64,000 bases of DNA from Robiginitomaculum sp. Lineage in GTDB: Bacteria; Pseudomonadota; Alphaproteobacteria; Caulobacterales; Maricaulaceae. The notes below the pieces were generated by a model. That model was not told the DNA's origin. It searched no databases and saw nothing but the letters and a program-made list of their open reading frames with translations. Shown here in pieces: positions 26,441 through 35,325 of the stretch. Each line of letters opens with the position of its first letter. Position 1 is the first letter of the stretch. Made by a program: the position numbers and the translations under genes. The stretch lies in assembly GCA_030949705.1 (NCBI GenBank), contig JAUZSF010000003.1, positions 124,001 through 188,000 on the forward strand. The letters are read 5' to 3'.

Positions 26441-27628
26441 ATGTCTCAAGACCCTGATCCCATTGTTGTTGTTGGATACGCCCGCACGCCCATTGGTGGT
26501 CTGCTTGGCGAAATGACACCGCTCAGCGCCAATGAAATGGGCGCGGTGGCGATCAAGGCGGCGCTGGAGGATGCCGGCCTTGAAGGCGAGGCGGTCGAAC
26601 AGGCCTTTATGGGCTGTGTGTTGCCCGCCGGTCAGGGCCAGGCCCCGGCGCGTCAGGCGGCGTTAAAGGCCGGTCTGCCGCTTTCTGTTGAGGCCACGAC
26701 GTTGAACAAAATGTGTGGCTCGGGCATGCAGGCGGCCATCATGGCCCATGATGCGCTCAAAGCCGGTCAGGCCGATGTGATCATTGCTGGTGGCATGGAA
26801 AGCATGACTAATGCGCCGCACATGATGCCCAGCCACCGGGCTGGCTATAAATACGGCCATGACCGTATTTTGGACCATATGGCGCTGGATGGGCTGGAAG
26901 ATGCCTATGCCCACGAACCCATGGGCAAGTTCGCCGATACGGCTGCCGAGAAATATCAGTTTACCCGCGAGGCACAGGATGCCTATGCGCTGGAAACCCT
27001 GCGCCGCGCCCAGGAGGCGGCCAAAACCGGTGCCTTTGATCGCGAAACCACGCCGGTGACCATCAAAACCCGCAAGGGCGATATGGTGGTGGATACGGAC
27101 GAATTGCCCCGCAAGGCGCGTCCGGAAAAAATTCCAAATCTGCGCCCGGCCTTTAACAAGGACGGTACGGTGACCGCGGCCAATGCTTCGGCCATTTCAG
27201 ATGGCGCAGTGGCCATGGTGCTGATGCGGGCTTCCGAGGCCGAGAAGCGTGGCCTGAAGCCCATTGCCAAAATTGTCGCCACCGCTGCCCATGCCCACGA
27301 GCCGGAATGGTTCACCACCGCCCCGGTACCGGCCATGAAAAAGGCTTTGGAAAAAGCCGGCTGGACCGTCGATGATGTGGACCTGTGGGAGATCAACGAA
27401 GCCTTTGCCGTGGTGCCAATGATCGCCATGAAAGAGATGGGCCTGTCCCATGATGTGATCAATGTGCATGGCGGGGCCTGTGCCCTTGGTCATCCTATTG
27501 GGGCGTCGGGTGCGCGGATCATGGCAACATTGATGGCGGCACTGGAACAACGCGGCCTTAAAAAAGGCGTGGCGTCTTTGTGTATTGGTGGTGGCGAAGC
27601 CACCGCTGTGGCCCTGGAGATGCTTTAG
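26441..27628 (+). CDS. Acetyl-CoA acetyltransferase (thiolase)
   Basis: A 395-residue thiolase with every catalytic element: the nucleophilic Cys in 'NKMCGSGMQAA', His in 'NEAFAVVPM' context, and the second Cys / His in 'HGGACALGHPIGASGARI', with 'CIGGGEATAVAL' at the end. It makes or cleaves acetoacetyl-CoA. Biosynthetic (PhaA-like) and degradative roles cannot be separated by sequence alone; phaB and phaR lie 34 kb away, so a link to polyhydroxybutyrate is plausible but inferred. The start 'MSQDPDP' replaces the 15-residue longer track start. Confidence 0.92.
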   Translation: MSQDPDPIVVVGYARTPIGGLLGEMTPLSANEMGAVAIKAALEDAGLEGEAVEQAFMGCVLPAGQGQAPARQAALKAGLPLSVEATTLNKMCGSGMQAAIMAHDALKAGQADVIIAGGMESMTNAPHMMPSHRAGYKYGHDRILDHMALDGLEDAYAHEPMGKFADTAAEKYQFTREAQDAYALETLRRAQEAAKTGAFDRETTPVTIKTRKGDMVVDTDELPRKARPEKIPNLRPAFNKDGTVTAANASAISDGAVAMVLMRASEAEKRGLKPIAKIVATAAHAHEPEWFTTAPVPAMKKALEKAGWTVDDVDLWEINEAFAVVPMIAMKEMGLSHDVINVHGGACALGHPIGASGARIMATLMAALEQRGLKKGVASLCIGGGEATAVALEML

Positions 27629-27648
27629 ATATTCCTGCTCCCCTATTT

Positions 27649-27727
27649 GTCATTGCCGGACGTGTTCCGGCAATCCAGAGCGGCCTTGCAACAAAACTGG
27701 ATTACCCGGATAAACCGGGTAATGACA
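27649..27727. repeat. REP-like pair of inverted repeats
   Basis: Two adjacent hairpins are visible: 'attgccgg-acgtgtt-ccggcaat' (27652-27674) and 'attacccgg-ataaa-ccgggtaat' (27701-27723). The outer ends also mirror each other ('tgtcatt' / 'aatgaca'). This resembles the interspersed 'cattcccgga ... tccgggaatg' palindromes common in alphaproteobacterial intergenic DNA. It is positioned between two convergent genes. Confidence 0.7.
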
Positions 27728-27758
27728 AGAATGAGGCTGGAGTAAGATCTTTTTCATC

Positions 27759-28151
27759 TTAAGGCCGGGCATTGCCGATGGCCTGATGGATTTGCAGCGC
27801 GCCCATCAGATTGCCAAAGGTATAGCCGCCCAAAAGCGTACGAAAATCTTCGGCGTCGGTGCGCGCCTGTTCATAACGGGCTTTGGTGGTTTCGTCCCTG
27901 GGGTCCAGATCTTGTTCCTCGGCCCAATCGTCCAGATCATCACTGTCCAGAATCCCCTGGGTGACCAGGGCAAAATGATACAGAAGATTGCCGGCACCCG
28001 GGGCATAATCAATACCTGGCTTTACGGTTATATCGCGGACCATCTGATTATAATCGCTGGTCAGGGTACAGCGATATACCCCCTCGCCGGTTTTTTCGGC
28101 CGCCAGCGTGACATTGGCCTCCATCACCGCTTCGTCAATAAAATCCGCCAT
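27759..28151 (-). CDS. Hypothetical protein, acidic, about 130 residues
   Basis: I do not recognise the family. The product is soluble-looking, acidic and without signal peptide. It starts 'MADFIDEAVMEANVTLAAEK', has a beta-rich middle ('GVYRCTLTSDYNQMVRDITV') and a helical acidic tract ('DSDDLDDWAEEQDLDPRDETT'), with a helical C terminus. The ATG at 28151 follows 'cacagggggct'; the longer track start overlaps sfsA. It lies 28 bases downstream of sfsA in the same direction and is probably cotranscribed with it. Confidence 0.65.
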   Translation of the reverse strand: MADFIDEAVMEANVTLAAEKTGEGVYRCTLTSDYNQMVRDITVKPGIDYAPGAGNLLYHFALVTQGILDSDDLDDWAEEQDLDPRDETTKARYEQARTDAEDFRTLLGGYTFGNLMGALQIHQAIGNARP

Positions 28152-28179
28152 ACCAGCCCCCTGTGAGGTTGTTATGGCC

Positions 28180-28878
28180 TTATTCAAACGCGATCGGGCG
28201 GGTAATGCAAATCTCTGTTGGGTTCACCCGACAGCCATAGACCAGCATTTCCACCCCGGCCTTGCGGGCGCTGATCAGGGCCGCGGTATAGGCGGGATCT
28301 ATATCCATGGCCGGGGCAAAGCGCTCGCCATCTTCGCGCTGTACCACAAACAGAACGACGGCCCGCGCGCCATTACGTACTTCGCGGGTCAGATCATCCA
28401 TATGCTTGGCGGCGCGTTTGCTGACACTGTCTGGAAATTCAGCCAGTCCCGGGTTTCGTGACAGGGTGACGCTTTTGACCTCGACGAAACAAGGGGCGCG
28501 GTTTTCATCTTCCAGAAGAAAATCCACCCGGCTGGCTTCGCCATATTTGACTTCGCGGCGCAGCATCCCATAGCCAGAGAGTGGCGCGATAACCCCGCCC
28601 AGGATTGCCTCTTCAGCCAGTCCATTGGCCCGGCCCGTATGCACCCCCACCAAGGCCCCATCGGCCTCGACCAGTTCCAGCGAATGACGCAATTTTCGTT
28701 TGGGATTGTGGCTGTCCGAAATATATACCCGCGCGCCCGGGATGTTCAGCCCCAGCATGGAGCCAGGATTGGCGCAATGCACTGTCATCTCTTCGCCATT
28801 GCCAAGGCGTATATCGGCCAAAAACCGTTTATAGCGCTGGATCAGCGTGGCTTCGATCAGAGGTTCGGAAAATTGCAT
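28180..28878 (-). CDS. sfsA: SfsA family protein (sugar fermentation stimulation homologue)
   Basis: The 232-residue protein matches SfsA throughout: 'YKRFLADIRLGNGEEMTVHCANPGSM' near the start, 'EADGALVGVHTGRANGLAEEA', and 'RVDFLLEDENRAPCFVEVKSVTL', which is a nuclease-like strand with Asp, Glu and Lys. E. coli SfsA is DNA-binding and its enzymatic role is unresolved. The start 'MQFSEPL' lies 8 bases past the stop of the LysE-family gene, so they probably share a transcript. The track adds 18 upstream residues that belong to the neighbouring gene in another frame. Confidence 0.92.
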   Translation of the reverse strand: MQFSEPLIEATLIQRYKRFLADIRLGNGEEMTVHCANPGSMLGLNIPGARVYISDSHNPKRKLRHSLELVEADGALVGVHTGRANGLAEEAILGGVIAPLSGYGMLRREVKYGEASRVDFLLEDENRAPCFVEVKSVTLSRNPGLAEFPDSVSKRAAKHMDDLTREVRNGARAVVLFVVQREDGERFAPAMDIDPAYTAALISARKAGVEMLVYGCRVNPTEICITRPIAFE

Positions 28879-28885
28879 ATTGGCC

Positions 28886-29514
28886 TCATTTCTGTCTGGC
28901 ATCAGAAAAGGCCAGTGCGGTCCCAAAGGCAATCAGAAACGTACTGCTGATTGTATTAAACACACCAAGCGTGCGCGGGTTTTTAAAAATTTACGGGCGG
29001 CACTGGCCAGAAAAACCCACACCGTGATGTTCAGGGCGGCCAGTGTAAGGAAAGTTACCTCCAGCAATGCAAACTGGAGCAAAGCAGGCCGCGCCGAATT
29101 GATGAATAACGGCACAAAGGCAATGAAAAACACAAACCCGCCCGGGTGCAAAGCGGTGGTGGCAAAGGCGTTACTAAACATCCGGGCCGTATCTGGCGGC
29201 GCGATTTTTTTCTGCAAAGTGGCAGCGCGTGATGACGTAAAAATCAACTGCGCACCCATCCAGATCAGATAAGCCGCGCCAAACCATTTCAACAGGGAAA
29301 ACAAAAGCGCAGAGGCGTTTAAGATCGCCCCGGCCCCCAGCAAAGACCCGGTCATAGCAACAAAATCGCCCAGCGTTGCCCCCAGCACAATTGACCATGC
29401 GGCCAGTCTTCCCTTTTTAAGGGCGTGGGACACGGCGACCAGAACGGTTGGTCCCGGCGTGGCCAGCAAAAGGGTGCTGGCTAAAACAAAGGTCAGCCAT
29501 ATGTGCATGTTCAT
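28886..29514 (-). CDS. LysE-family amino acid / metabolite exporter (one frameshift)
   Basis: The inner-membrane protein of about 209 residues has five to six hydrophobic segments and the LysE hallmark 'LLATPGPTVLVAVSHALKKG'. It exports amino acids or related compounds, the substrate being unpredictable. Near residue 178 a base is missing in the T run 28980-28984. Restoring it gives 'KNPRTLGVFNTISSTFLIAFG', which ends with a normal last transmembrane helix and a stop at 28886, so the shorter track ORF with an odd 'RARLVCLIQ' tail is not the real C terminus. Confidence 0.85.
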
Positions 29515-29691
29515 GGGAAAAGCCTGTTTTCATCCTGAAGGCTGAATTACCAAATTGGCGTTTATGGCATCGAAATATATAAAGTAATAACTTTATTAAA
29601 AGCAAATGACATAAGCGTGTGAAATTGAACCGCAAGAGGGGCTTTCTTTTACGGCGCCTTTTGCCATAGTGCGCGCATCAGTTACGGCTTT

Positions 29692-29778
29692 GCGGGCGTG
29701 GCGGAATTGGTAGACGCACAGGACTTAAAATCCTGGGATCATTTGATCGTGGGGGTTCGATTCCCCCCGCCCGCACCA
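29692..29778 (+). tRNA. tRNA-Leu (anticodon UAA)
   Basis: An 87-base cloverleaf: acceptor stem GCGGGCG / CGCCCGC, D loop 'aattggtaga', anticodon stem CAGGA / TCCTG around loop 'cttaaaa' (anticodon TAA, reads UUA codons), a long variable arm as expected for Leu, T loop 'ggttcgatt' and a genomically encoded CCA after the discriminator A. No other tRNA is adjacent. Confidence 0.97.
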
Positions 29779-29845
29779 CTTCTTTATTTCGCGGCGCGAA
29801 AAGTGCCGCCGACGGAACGGCAAACTGTGCTGTTTCGAAACCAGC

Positions 29846-30772
29846 TTAGCGCAGGAAGTTCAGAAGCGATAAATTACTCAGGATGGAAAATGTGCGCGCC
29901 GAGGCTTCCACGGCGGTTTGGGCCTGGGAAAGCCGGGTCGAGGCCTCGGCCAGATCAACATCCTCAATATCACCAACCACCTGTTTCAGGATAAGTTTTT
30001 GATCCTCTGCCCGGTTTTGGGCATTTTCAACCCGGTTTTGTATTAAGCCATTTTTCCCGACAACAGTGTTCAGGCCGTCAGCGGCGCTGGTAATGCTGGC
30101 CAGTGTGCTTTCCAGAAACGTTTTCTGCGCCAGAGTCAGGTTGGCCGTAAAGGGGCCGGCGGCGCTGTCATTATAATCCTTGATGGTTTTAATCACGGTC
30201 ATAAGATCGGTGCCCACATCATCGGCCAGAAAACCGATTTCCACCGGGTTGCCTTCGTCTACACGCGCCGTGGCTTTGACCTTGGTGTTATCGAAGATAC
30301 TGGCAATGGTGGGGGCGGCCCCCAGATCATTCAGCGTGTTTATATTAACTGGTGGGGCATCCACACGGCTGCCACCAAAGAGGGCGCGTCCCGCATACGT
30401 CTGGTTCAGCCCGTTTACGGCGCGACCAAAGGCCGATTCCAGTTGTTGCATCAGGGTGATGCCGGAATTTAGCGCTATGGCGTCAATCACCGCTTGGCGC
30501 AAGTCATCGGCCGACCCGGCCACTTCATTCAGGGCCAGATCCTGCGTCGCCAGACGGCCGCTGACTTCCTTGCTGGCCTGAATATAGCCTTCGGTACGGG
30601 TGGCCAAGGCGTGGGTGGCACTTAATGTTCCCAATTGCGGGGCCAGGCCTTTCAGGTCGCTGGATTCCTTGCCGCTGGAAACCTGCTTTTGCGCTTTCAG
30701 CAAATCAGTTTGATTGCGCAATAACTCAAACAGGGCAACCTGGTTGGAAATATTGGTGGCAATACGGGGCAT
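29846..30772 (-). CDS. flgL: Flagellar hook-filament junction protein FlgL (HAP3)
   Basis: FlgL joins hook to filament. The flagellin-type N terminus 'LFELLRNQTDLLKAQKQVSSGKES' and C terminus 'ASTRLSQAQTAVEASARTFSILSNLSLLNFLR' form the coiled coils, around a variable middle. Length is 308 residues. It follows flgK by 24 bases on the same strand. It is too short and lacks the D2-D3 features of filament flagellin, so fliC must be elsewhere. Confidence 0.92.
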   Translation of the reverse strand: MPRIATNISNQVALFELLRNQTDLLKAQKQVSSGKESSDLKGLAPQLGTLSATHALATRTEGYIQASKEVSGRLATQDLALNEVAGSADDLRQAVIDAIALNSGITLMQQLESAFGRAVNGLNQTYAGRALFGGSRVDAPPVNINTLNDLGAAPTIASIFDNTKVKATARVDEGNPVEIGFLADDVGTDLMTVIKTIKDYNDSAAGPFTANLTLAQKTFLESTLASITSAADGLNTVVGKNGLIQNRVENAQNRAEDQKLILKQVVGDIEDVDLAEASTRLSQAQTAVEASARTFSILSNLSLLNFLR

Positions 30773-30796
30773 GGGGTGTGTCCTTGCGTCAAAACG

Positions 30797-32926
30797 CTAA
30801 ATAATGGAAAGCAGGGTGTCGGTCAGTTCTTTGGCGGCCTGGATCAGACGCGCCGAGGCATTATAGGATTGCTGGTATTGGGTCATCAGTGCCAGTTCCT
30901 CGTCAATATTGACGCCTTGTTTGTTGGCCAGTCTTTGTTCGGCTTCGCTGCGCAAGGATATGGCAGCATCAGACTGGCGGGCCGCTCGCGAGGCCCGGCT
31001 GCCCACATCAGTGGCAAAGCGGCCGGAAAAATCGCTCAACGTGCTGGAAACACCAGAAAGGGATCCGGCGTTTTGGAAAAGGCGGCTTTTTGAAAGTGCG
31101 CTGGCAATGGCTTCGCCGCCACGCCCATCACCAGAACCCAACACAACGTCGCCTATGGCCGTGGTGGTTGTCAGTTCCAGTTTGGCCATGGCCAGCTTAT
31201 CGGGATTATTGGCAATATCGCTGCGCACCGCGAAGGCCGCACCCCGTGTCCCCAGAACCCCTTCGCCAAGGCCAAAGAGCTGGGTAAATGACAGGCCGGT
31301 GGTGCCCCGTGCGGTCGAATCGGCGCTGGGTTCTACTTGATAATTTTCAGCTCCAACGGTTGGGGTTTGTACCAATCGACCCGATGCATCCAAAGAGAAG
31401 GTAACAAAGCGGCCAACCCCCGTGGTGGTATTGTTCAGGGCCGCTAGATAGTCATTAATACTCACTCCGGTGACGGGCACATTAATGGTGGCTGCGGTGC
31501 GGCCGTCTGGCCCGGTGACGTTGAAGGTAATCGAGCCACCACCGGCAAGGCCATGGGCGTCGGTGCCGCTTAGGCCGGTTTCAAACTGGGTCGGCAGGGC
31601 GCTGGTAACCAAGGCGTTCAGCCCAAAGAAATGGGCGAAGCCTCGCCCGGCTCTATCCGATGGGGTGGTGGCGTCTTGTACCAGTGACACCCCATTCGTT
31701 CCGGTGGCGCTAAGACTGAGTTTGCCATTGGTAAAACTGGCACTGCCCAAGGCACCAAGGGCGGTGTTCAGGGCGGTCGTGATTCCACCAACGGTGGCCC
31801 CAAAGGCAGTGGGGGCGCCGCCATCCACACTTAGGGTGCCGGCGTCAAAATCAATATCTACCCGGCGAACCAGCGCTCCGGCCGTATCGGTCAGGGCCAG
31901 GCTGGTTTTACCAGTAAAATTCAGGGCATCGGCGCTGAGCAGTCCGGTATTGCGGCCCTGTAAAGTGGTTGGGGCCGGCACCGCGCTGGCATTGGCATGG
32001 GCTGCATTCAGGGCGTCCGCTGCTCCGGCGGCAAATTCCGCCAGCTCCAGTGTCAGGGCTGGCAGTTCGCGATCGCGCAAATCCAGATATCCACGTATGG
32101 TGCCACTTTTGAAGTGGGATTGCAGTTCGATCACGTTGCCAGAAGGCGTGCGCCCCTGAATGGGGGCAAAGGTCTGGCCCAAATTGCCGGGACCGGCCCC
32201 TGGCCCCTCAATGGTGAGGGGAAACTGGCCCAGCAATAATATACCATCTGAGGTACGCAAAACGGCCCCACCATCGGCGGTACGGTCTACCTTGATATCT
32301 ATTAAAGACGATAATTCGGTGATCAAGGCATCCTGGCGGTTTTCCGCGCCGGTGGCATCGCCCTGAATACGACCCCGGGTAATGTCGCCGTTCAAAGAAC
32401 TGATTTCAGAGATCAGCGCATTGGCGCGCTCGATGCTGAAGCCGATCTGGCGCTGGGCCTCGCTGCGTGCCGTCAGCAACTCTCCCTGCAGGCGGGTAAA
32501 TTCATCAAACAAAAACTGTACATCAGAAACCGCAGTCAGGCGACGCACTCCCGACGCCGGGTCCAGCGCCGCCGAGCCGATTTCGGCAAAGGCGGTATTG
32601 AGACGCGCAAACAGCGATCCAGGATCGTCCAGCGTGCCAAATTGTGCCTGTACCCGATCCAAAAGACCTGCTTTGGCTTCGCCGGCGGCGGCATCGCCAT
32701 TGGCGCTGAGCGAGGTGGCAAACAAAAACCGGTCGGTAATGCGGGTCAGACTGGCCGCATCAACCCCCAGACCGGCCCCGACCACATTGCGCGAGGTAAT
32801 ATTAGCCTGGGATCGTGCATAGGCCGGTGTGTTGACATTACTGATATTGGTCGAGGTGGAGCGCAAAGCCAGCTGTGAAGCATTCAGGCCAGAAAGTGCG
32901 TTTCCAAGAATTGAATTAATAGACAT
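30797..32926 (-). CDS. flgK: Flagellar hook-associated protein FlgK (HAP1)
   Basis: The 709-residue HAP1 starts 'INSILGNALSGLNASQLALRSTSTNISNVNTPAYARSQ', the rod/hook family N-terminal motif, and ends with the usual 'DEELALMTQYQQSYNASARLIQAAKELTDTLLSII'. The middle is low in Cys and rich in Ala, Gly, Thr and Ser. It is the first gene of flgK-flgL. A sigma-54-like element 180 bases upstream on the same strand is a candidate promoter. Confidence 0.95.
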   Translation of the reverse strand: MSINSILGNALSGLNASQLALRSTSTNISNVNTPAYARSQANITSRNVVGAGLGVDAASLTRITDRFLFATSLSANGDAAAGEAKAGLLDRVQAQFGTLDDPGSLFARLNTAFAEIGSAALDPASGVRRLTAVSDVQFLFDEFTRLQGELLTARSEAQRQIGFSIERANALISEISSLNGDITRGRIQGDATGAENRQDALITELSSLIDIKVDRTADGGAVLRTSDGILLLGQFPLTIEGPGAGPGNLGQTFAPIQGRTPSGNVIELQSHFKSGTIRGYLDLRDRELPALTLELAEFAAGAADALNAAHANASAVPAPTTLQGRNTGLLSADALNFTGKTSLALTDTAGALVRRVDIDFDAGTLSVDGGAPTAFGATVGGITTALNTALGALGSASFTNGKLSLSATGTNGVSLVQDATTPSDRAGRGFAHFFGLNALVTSALPTQFETGLSGTDAHGLAGGGSITFNVTGPDGRTAATINVPVTGVSINDYLAALNNTTTGVGRFVTFSLDASGRLVQTPTVGAENYQVEPSADSTARGTTGLSFTQLFGLGEGVLGTRGAAFAVRSDIANNPDKLAMAKLELTTTTAIGDVVLGSGDGRGGEAIASALSKSRLFQNAGSLSGVSSTLSDFSGRFATDVGSRASRAARQSDAAISLRSEAEQRLANKQGVNIDEELALMTQYQQSYNASARLIQAAKELTDTLLSII

Positions 32927-33104
32927 TATCTATACCGTACCGGCAGGACTTGCCGCCCTTAGGGCCATTTTTTCCGACATTACTGGTCATTTTTGCGTAG
33001 CTGCAGTTTTGATGAAAATCTGGTAAGCCATTGCTTTAACGACTTTATTTTGCTTTTCATGTGTGCCACCCAAAATGTGTGCGGATTAACCATGTTTCAG
33101 TGAA

Positions 33105-33121
33105 CGCAAGGGATGGGCCAA
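33105..33121 (-). promoter_or_regulatory. Candidate sigma-54 promoter for flgK-flgL
   Basis: Read leftward the site is 'TTGGCCCATCCCTTGCG': the invariant GG and GC are 10 bases apart as required, and TGGC and TTGC are intact against consensus TGGCACG-N4-TTGC. Predicted start near 33093 leaves about 170 bases of leader. FlbD, the expected activator, is encoded in this region. Confidence 0.5.
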
Positions 33122-33277
33122 GTGTCTCTTTAGCCGCTGTACCCTATCTTCCACTGGTGCCAATGACCCCGGCAAATATGCGCAACTCGGCAGAAAACGC
33201 CCGGCAATACTGGGCCCTTCCTTGTGGTCTGTATTTGTAACGCATTGAAATAATTTACATAATAAAAGCATCTCAAG

Positions 33278-33294
33278 TTGGCCCGGCTTTTGCT
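33278..33294 (+). promoter_or_regulatory. Candidate sigma-54 promoter for fliK-flgD-flgE
   Basis: 'TTGGCCCGGCTTTTGCT' matches the consensus YTGGCACGRNNNTTGCW at all fixed positions except one (C for A), with correct GG-GC spacing of 10. It lies about 50 bases upstream of the fliK ATG, placing a start near 33305. The 416-base flgK-fliK gap therefore holds divergent sites about 160 bases apart. Confidence 0.65.
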
Positions 33295-33342
33295 GAGTAG
33301 GTGGGAAAAGCGCGTGCAGATTATGCAACACAGGCAAATTGA

Positions 33343-35316
33343 ATGAGTTTGGATTTTAACATTCTGGCGACGGCAAGCGGCAACGGGGTAAAAACCGGGG
33401 CGGCTTCTTCAGTTGCAGGCCAGAAAGTTTCCGCCAAAGTCTCGCCGCAGAAAAATGGCGCCCACTCTGCCTTTGCCGACCTGCTAAATGCCAGTGTACA
33501 AGCCAATGCACAGGGCGGCTCCGCCGGGGAACTGGCCGGAAAGGTCACAGGTAAAACGAGCGGTAAAACAACAGTCAATGCCCAGTGGTTGCAAAGTACA
33601 GGAAAAAAACCGGCCTTAAAGGGGCACGGATTACAAAGTGACCTGGCCAGCGTACTGAAGCCTGCAAAGGTTGGTGATGAAGGTGAAGAAGCCCTGGTTG
33701 GCGCGACCACCATCCCGGCCAATGCGGCGACATTGGTGGCAAATACCAAAGATCAGTCTGGCAAGAACAAACCTTCGGCAGTGTCAGGTCTGGTCCAGAA
33801 TACTGGCGATGCAGCACACAAGACTGCTAAACAAGGTGTCCAGCCCAATCCCGGTCAGATTCGCCGGTTGATTGGTGTCGGCGGCCTTAATCCATCTGAT
33901 CCGCGGGCCAAGATCCCGGCGATAACAGTTGATCCGATTATTGCCGAATTGGATCCCAAAGGGGGCGTTGCGCCTGCGCCTTCACCCTCGCCAGCGATTC
34001 AGAGCGGCTCGATCGAAGCGGCGCTGGATCCAAAACCCATTACCACACCCCAACCCTCTACCTCTCCCGCTATAAAGGTCGGTTCCGTGGTTAGCGGGCT
34101 TGAGCCTTCTTTAAAAACCACGCCACAGCCTTCGCGAACCCCAGCCATTAAGAATGGTCCGGTTGTTGCCGGGCTGGATGCCAAGACGGTAACCACGCCG
34201 CCGCCATCCAAGAGCCCGGTTATCCAGAGCGGTCCGGTGATTGCCGGGCTGGACACAAAATCCTTTGCCGCCCCTCAGCCGGCGGGTATGCCGGCAATTG
34301 GTGCGGGGCCGGTGATCGCGGAACAGAACCAAAAAGGCGGCGGGTCACAGCCCCCCTCAGGTACACCGGCCATCAAAACCGGGCCCGTGGTTGCAGGTTT
34401 GACTCCTGGCAAAACCATGACGCCCTCTTTGTCCGGCTTGATGCAAGGTCTGAGCACACCCGAAGAAGTACAACAAAAGGCCACCCGTCGGGTAGGCCAT
34501 GGGACTTCTAAAACAAATGCAGCCAAAGGCAGTTTGGCCAAGGCCGGTGGCCAATCTGGTACGAGCAATACGACGGTGTCGGCGGCAAATGCGGGCAATG
34601 TTGCCGCCAATGCAGCATCATTCACCAATGCAAATACGGTTTTGGCCCAGGCCGCCTCGAGCCAGCCATATAATAGCCAGAGCCATGATAACCCAGGTTC
34701 TACGTTACAAAATGGTGCGCCAGCAGGTTTTGCGGGTTTGCCCGATGCGGGACTGGACGGCCGGGTCATCCTTGCCAGCACATCAGTCGACCATGGGCTG
34801 AAGTCTGCGCAAACCCATGACATCGCCCAAAAAGCGACCAATGCAACGTCACATACTCCCCCCCGTCTTGACCAGGCCAGCCTGGCCGGTTTTGCCGCCA
34901 ATATGGCGCAACGGATGCAGGGGGGCGGGACGCGTTTTGAAATTCGTCTGGATCCGGCAGAGCTGGGCAAGGTACAGGTCAAGCTGGAGGTGAGCGCTGA
35001 TAATCGTGTCGAAGCAGTGCTCAGCTCTCATCGTCCTGAAGTCTTGGCGGACCTGCAACGAGGGGCTGATGCCTTGCGCCGGGCCTTGAGCGATATGGGA
35101 TTTGATCTGGGCGCTGACGGATTGAGCTTCTCTTTGGAACAGGGCACCGGCGGTTTTGGTGCTGATCAGGACGCCAGTGGCGCCTCTGGTCTGGCGGGTC
35201 TGGAAGGCACTGAAGCAGAAGAGAATTTGGAGGTTCAGGCCCCCATTCTTGCACAAAGTGATCGTGGATATGGCATGACACGCGTTTTCGCCGGCCGTGT
35301 CGACGTGAGATTATAG
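33343..35316 (+). CDS. fliK: Flagellar hook-length control protein FliK
   Basis: FliK measures hook length and switches export specificity. The C-terminal Flg_hook domain is diagnostic: 'GTRFEIRLDPAELGKVQVKLEV' then 'VLADLQRGADALRRALSDMGFDL' (about residues 525-590). The N-terminal 200 residues are Lys/Ala/Gly-rich. The central region contains six perfect-length 25-residue repeats. At 657 residues it is long for the family. It begins an operon with flgD and flgE, under a sigma-54-like promoter. Confidence 0.92.
   Translation: MSLDFNILATASGNGVKTGAASSVAGQKVSAKVSPQKNGAHSAFADLLNASVQANAQGGSAGELAGKVTGKTSGKTTVNAQWLQSTGKKPALKGHGLQSDLASVLKPAKVGDEGEEALVGATTIPANAATLVANTKDQSGKNKPSAVSGLVQNTGDAAHKTAKQGVQPNPGQIRRLIGVGGLNPSDPRAKIPAITVDPIIAELDPKGGVAPAPSPSPAIQSGSIEAALDPKPITTPQPSTSPAIKVGSVVSGLEPSLKTTPQPSRTPAIKNGPVVAGLDAKTVTTPPPSKSPVIQSGPVIAGLDTKSFAAPQPAGMPAIGAGPVIAEQNQKGGGSQPPSGTPAIKTGPVVAGLTPGKTMTPSLSGLMQGLSTPEEVQQKATRRVGHGTSKTNAAKGSLAKAGGQSGTSNTTVSAANAGNVAANAASFTNANTVLAQAASSQPYNSQSHDNPGSTLQNGAPAGFAGLPDAGLDGRVILASTSVDHGLKSAQTHDIAQKATNATSHTPPRLDQASLAGFAANMAQRMQGGGTRFEIRLDPAELGKVQVKLEVSADNRVEAVLSSHRPEVLADLQRGADALRRALSDMGFDLGADGLSFSLEQGTGGFGADQDASGASGLAGLEGTEAEENLEVQAPILAQSDRGYGMTRVFAGRVDVRL
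33934..34425 (+). repeat. 25-residue (75-bp) tandem repeats within fliK
   Basis: Six complete in-frame copies (33934-34383) and one partial copy follow the pattern 'PVVAGLDxKxxTTPxPSxxPAIKxG'. Every full copy is exactly 25 residues, though bases have diverged, so the array is old or under selection for length and Pro content. Pro-rich, probably extended, it fits the ruler part of FliK. Confidence 0.9.
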
Positions 35317-35325
35317 GGTGAATTT

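Noticed and set aside
29846-30772. flgL considered as flagellin fliC
   Set aside because: It lies directly after flgK and has the FlgL pattern; filament flagellin is not in the window.
32996-33075. Possible sigma-54 site 'TGGCACACATGAAAAGC' reading toward flgK
   Set aside because: GG and GC are 12 bases apart rather than 10, so it fails the spacing rule; the site at 33105 fits better.
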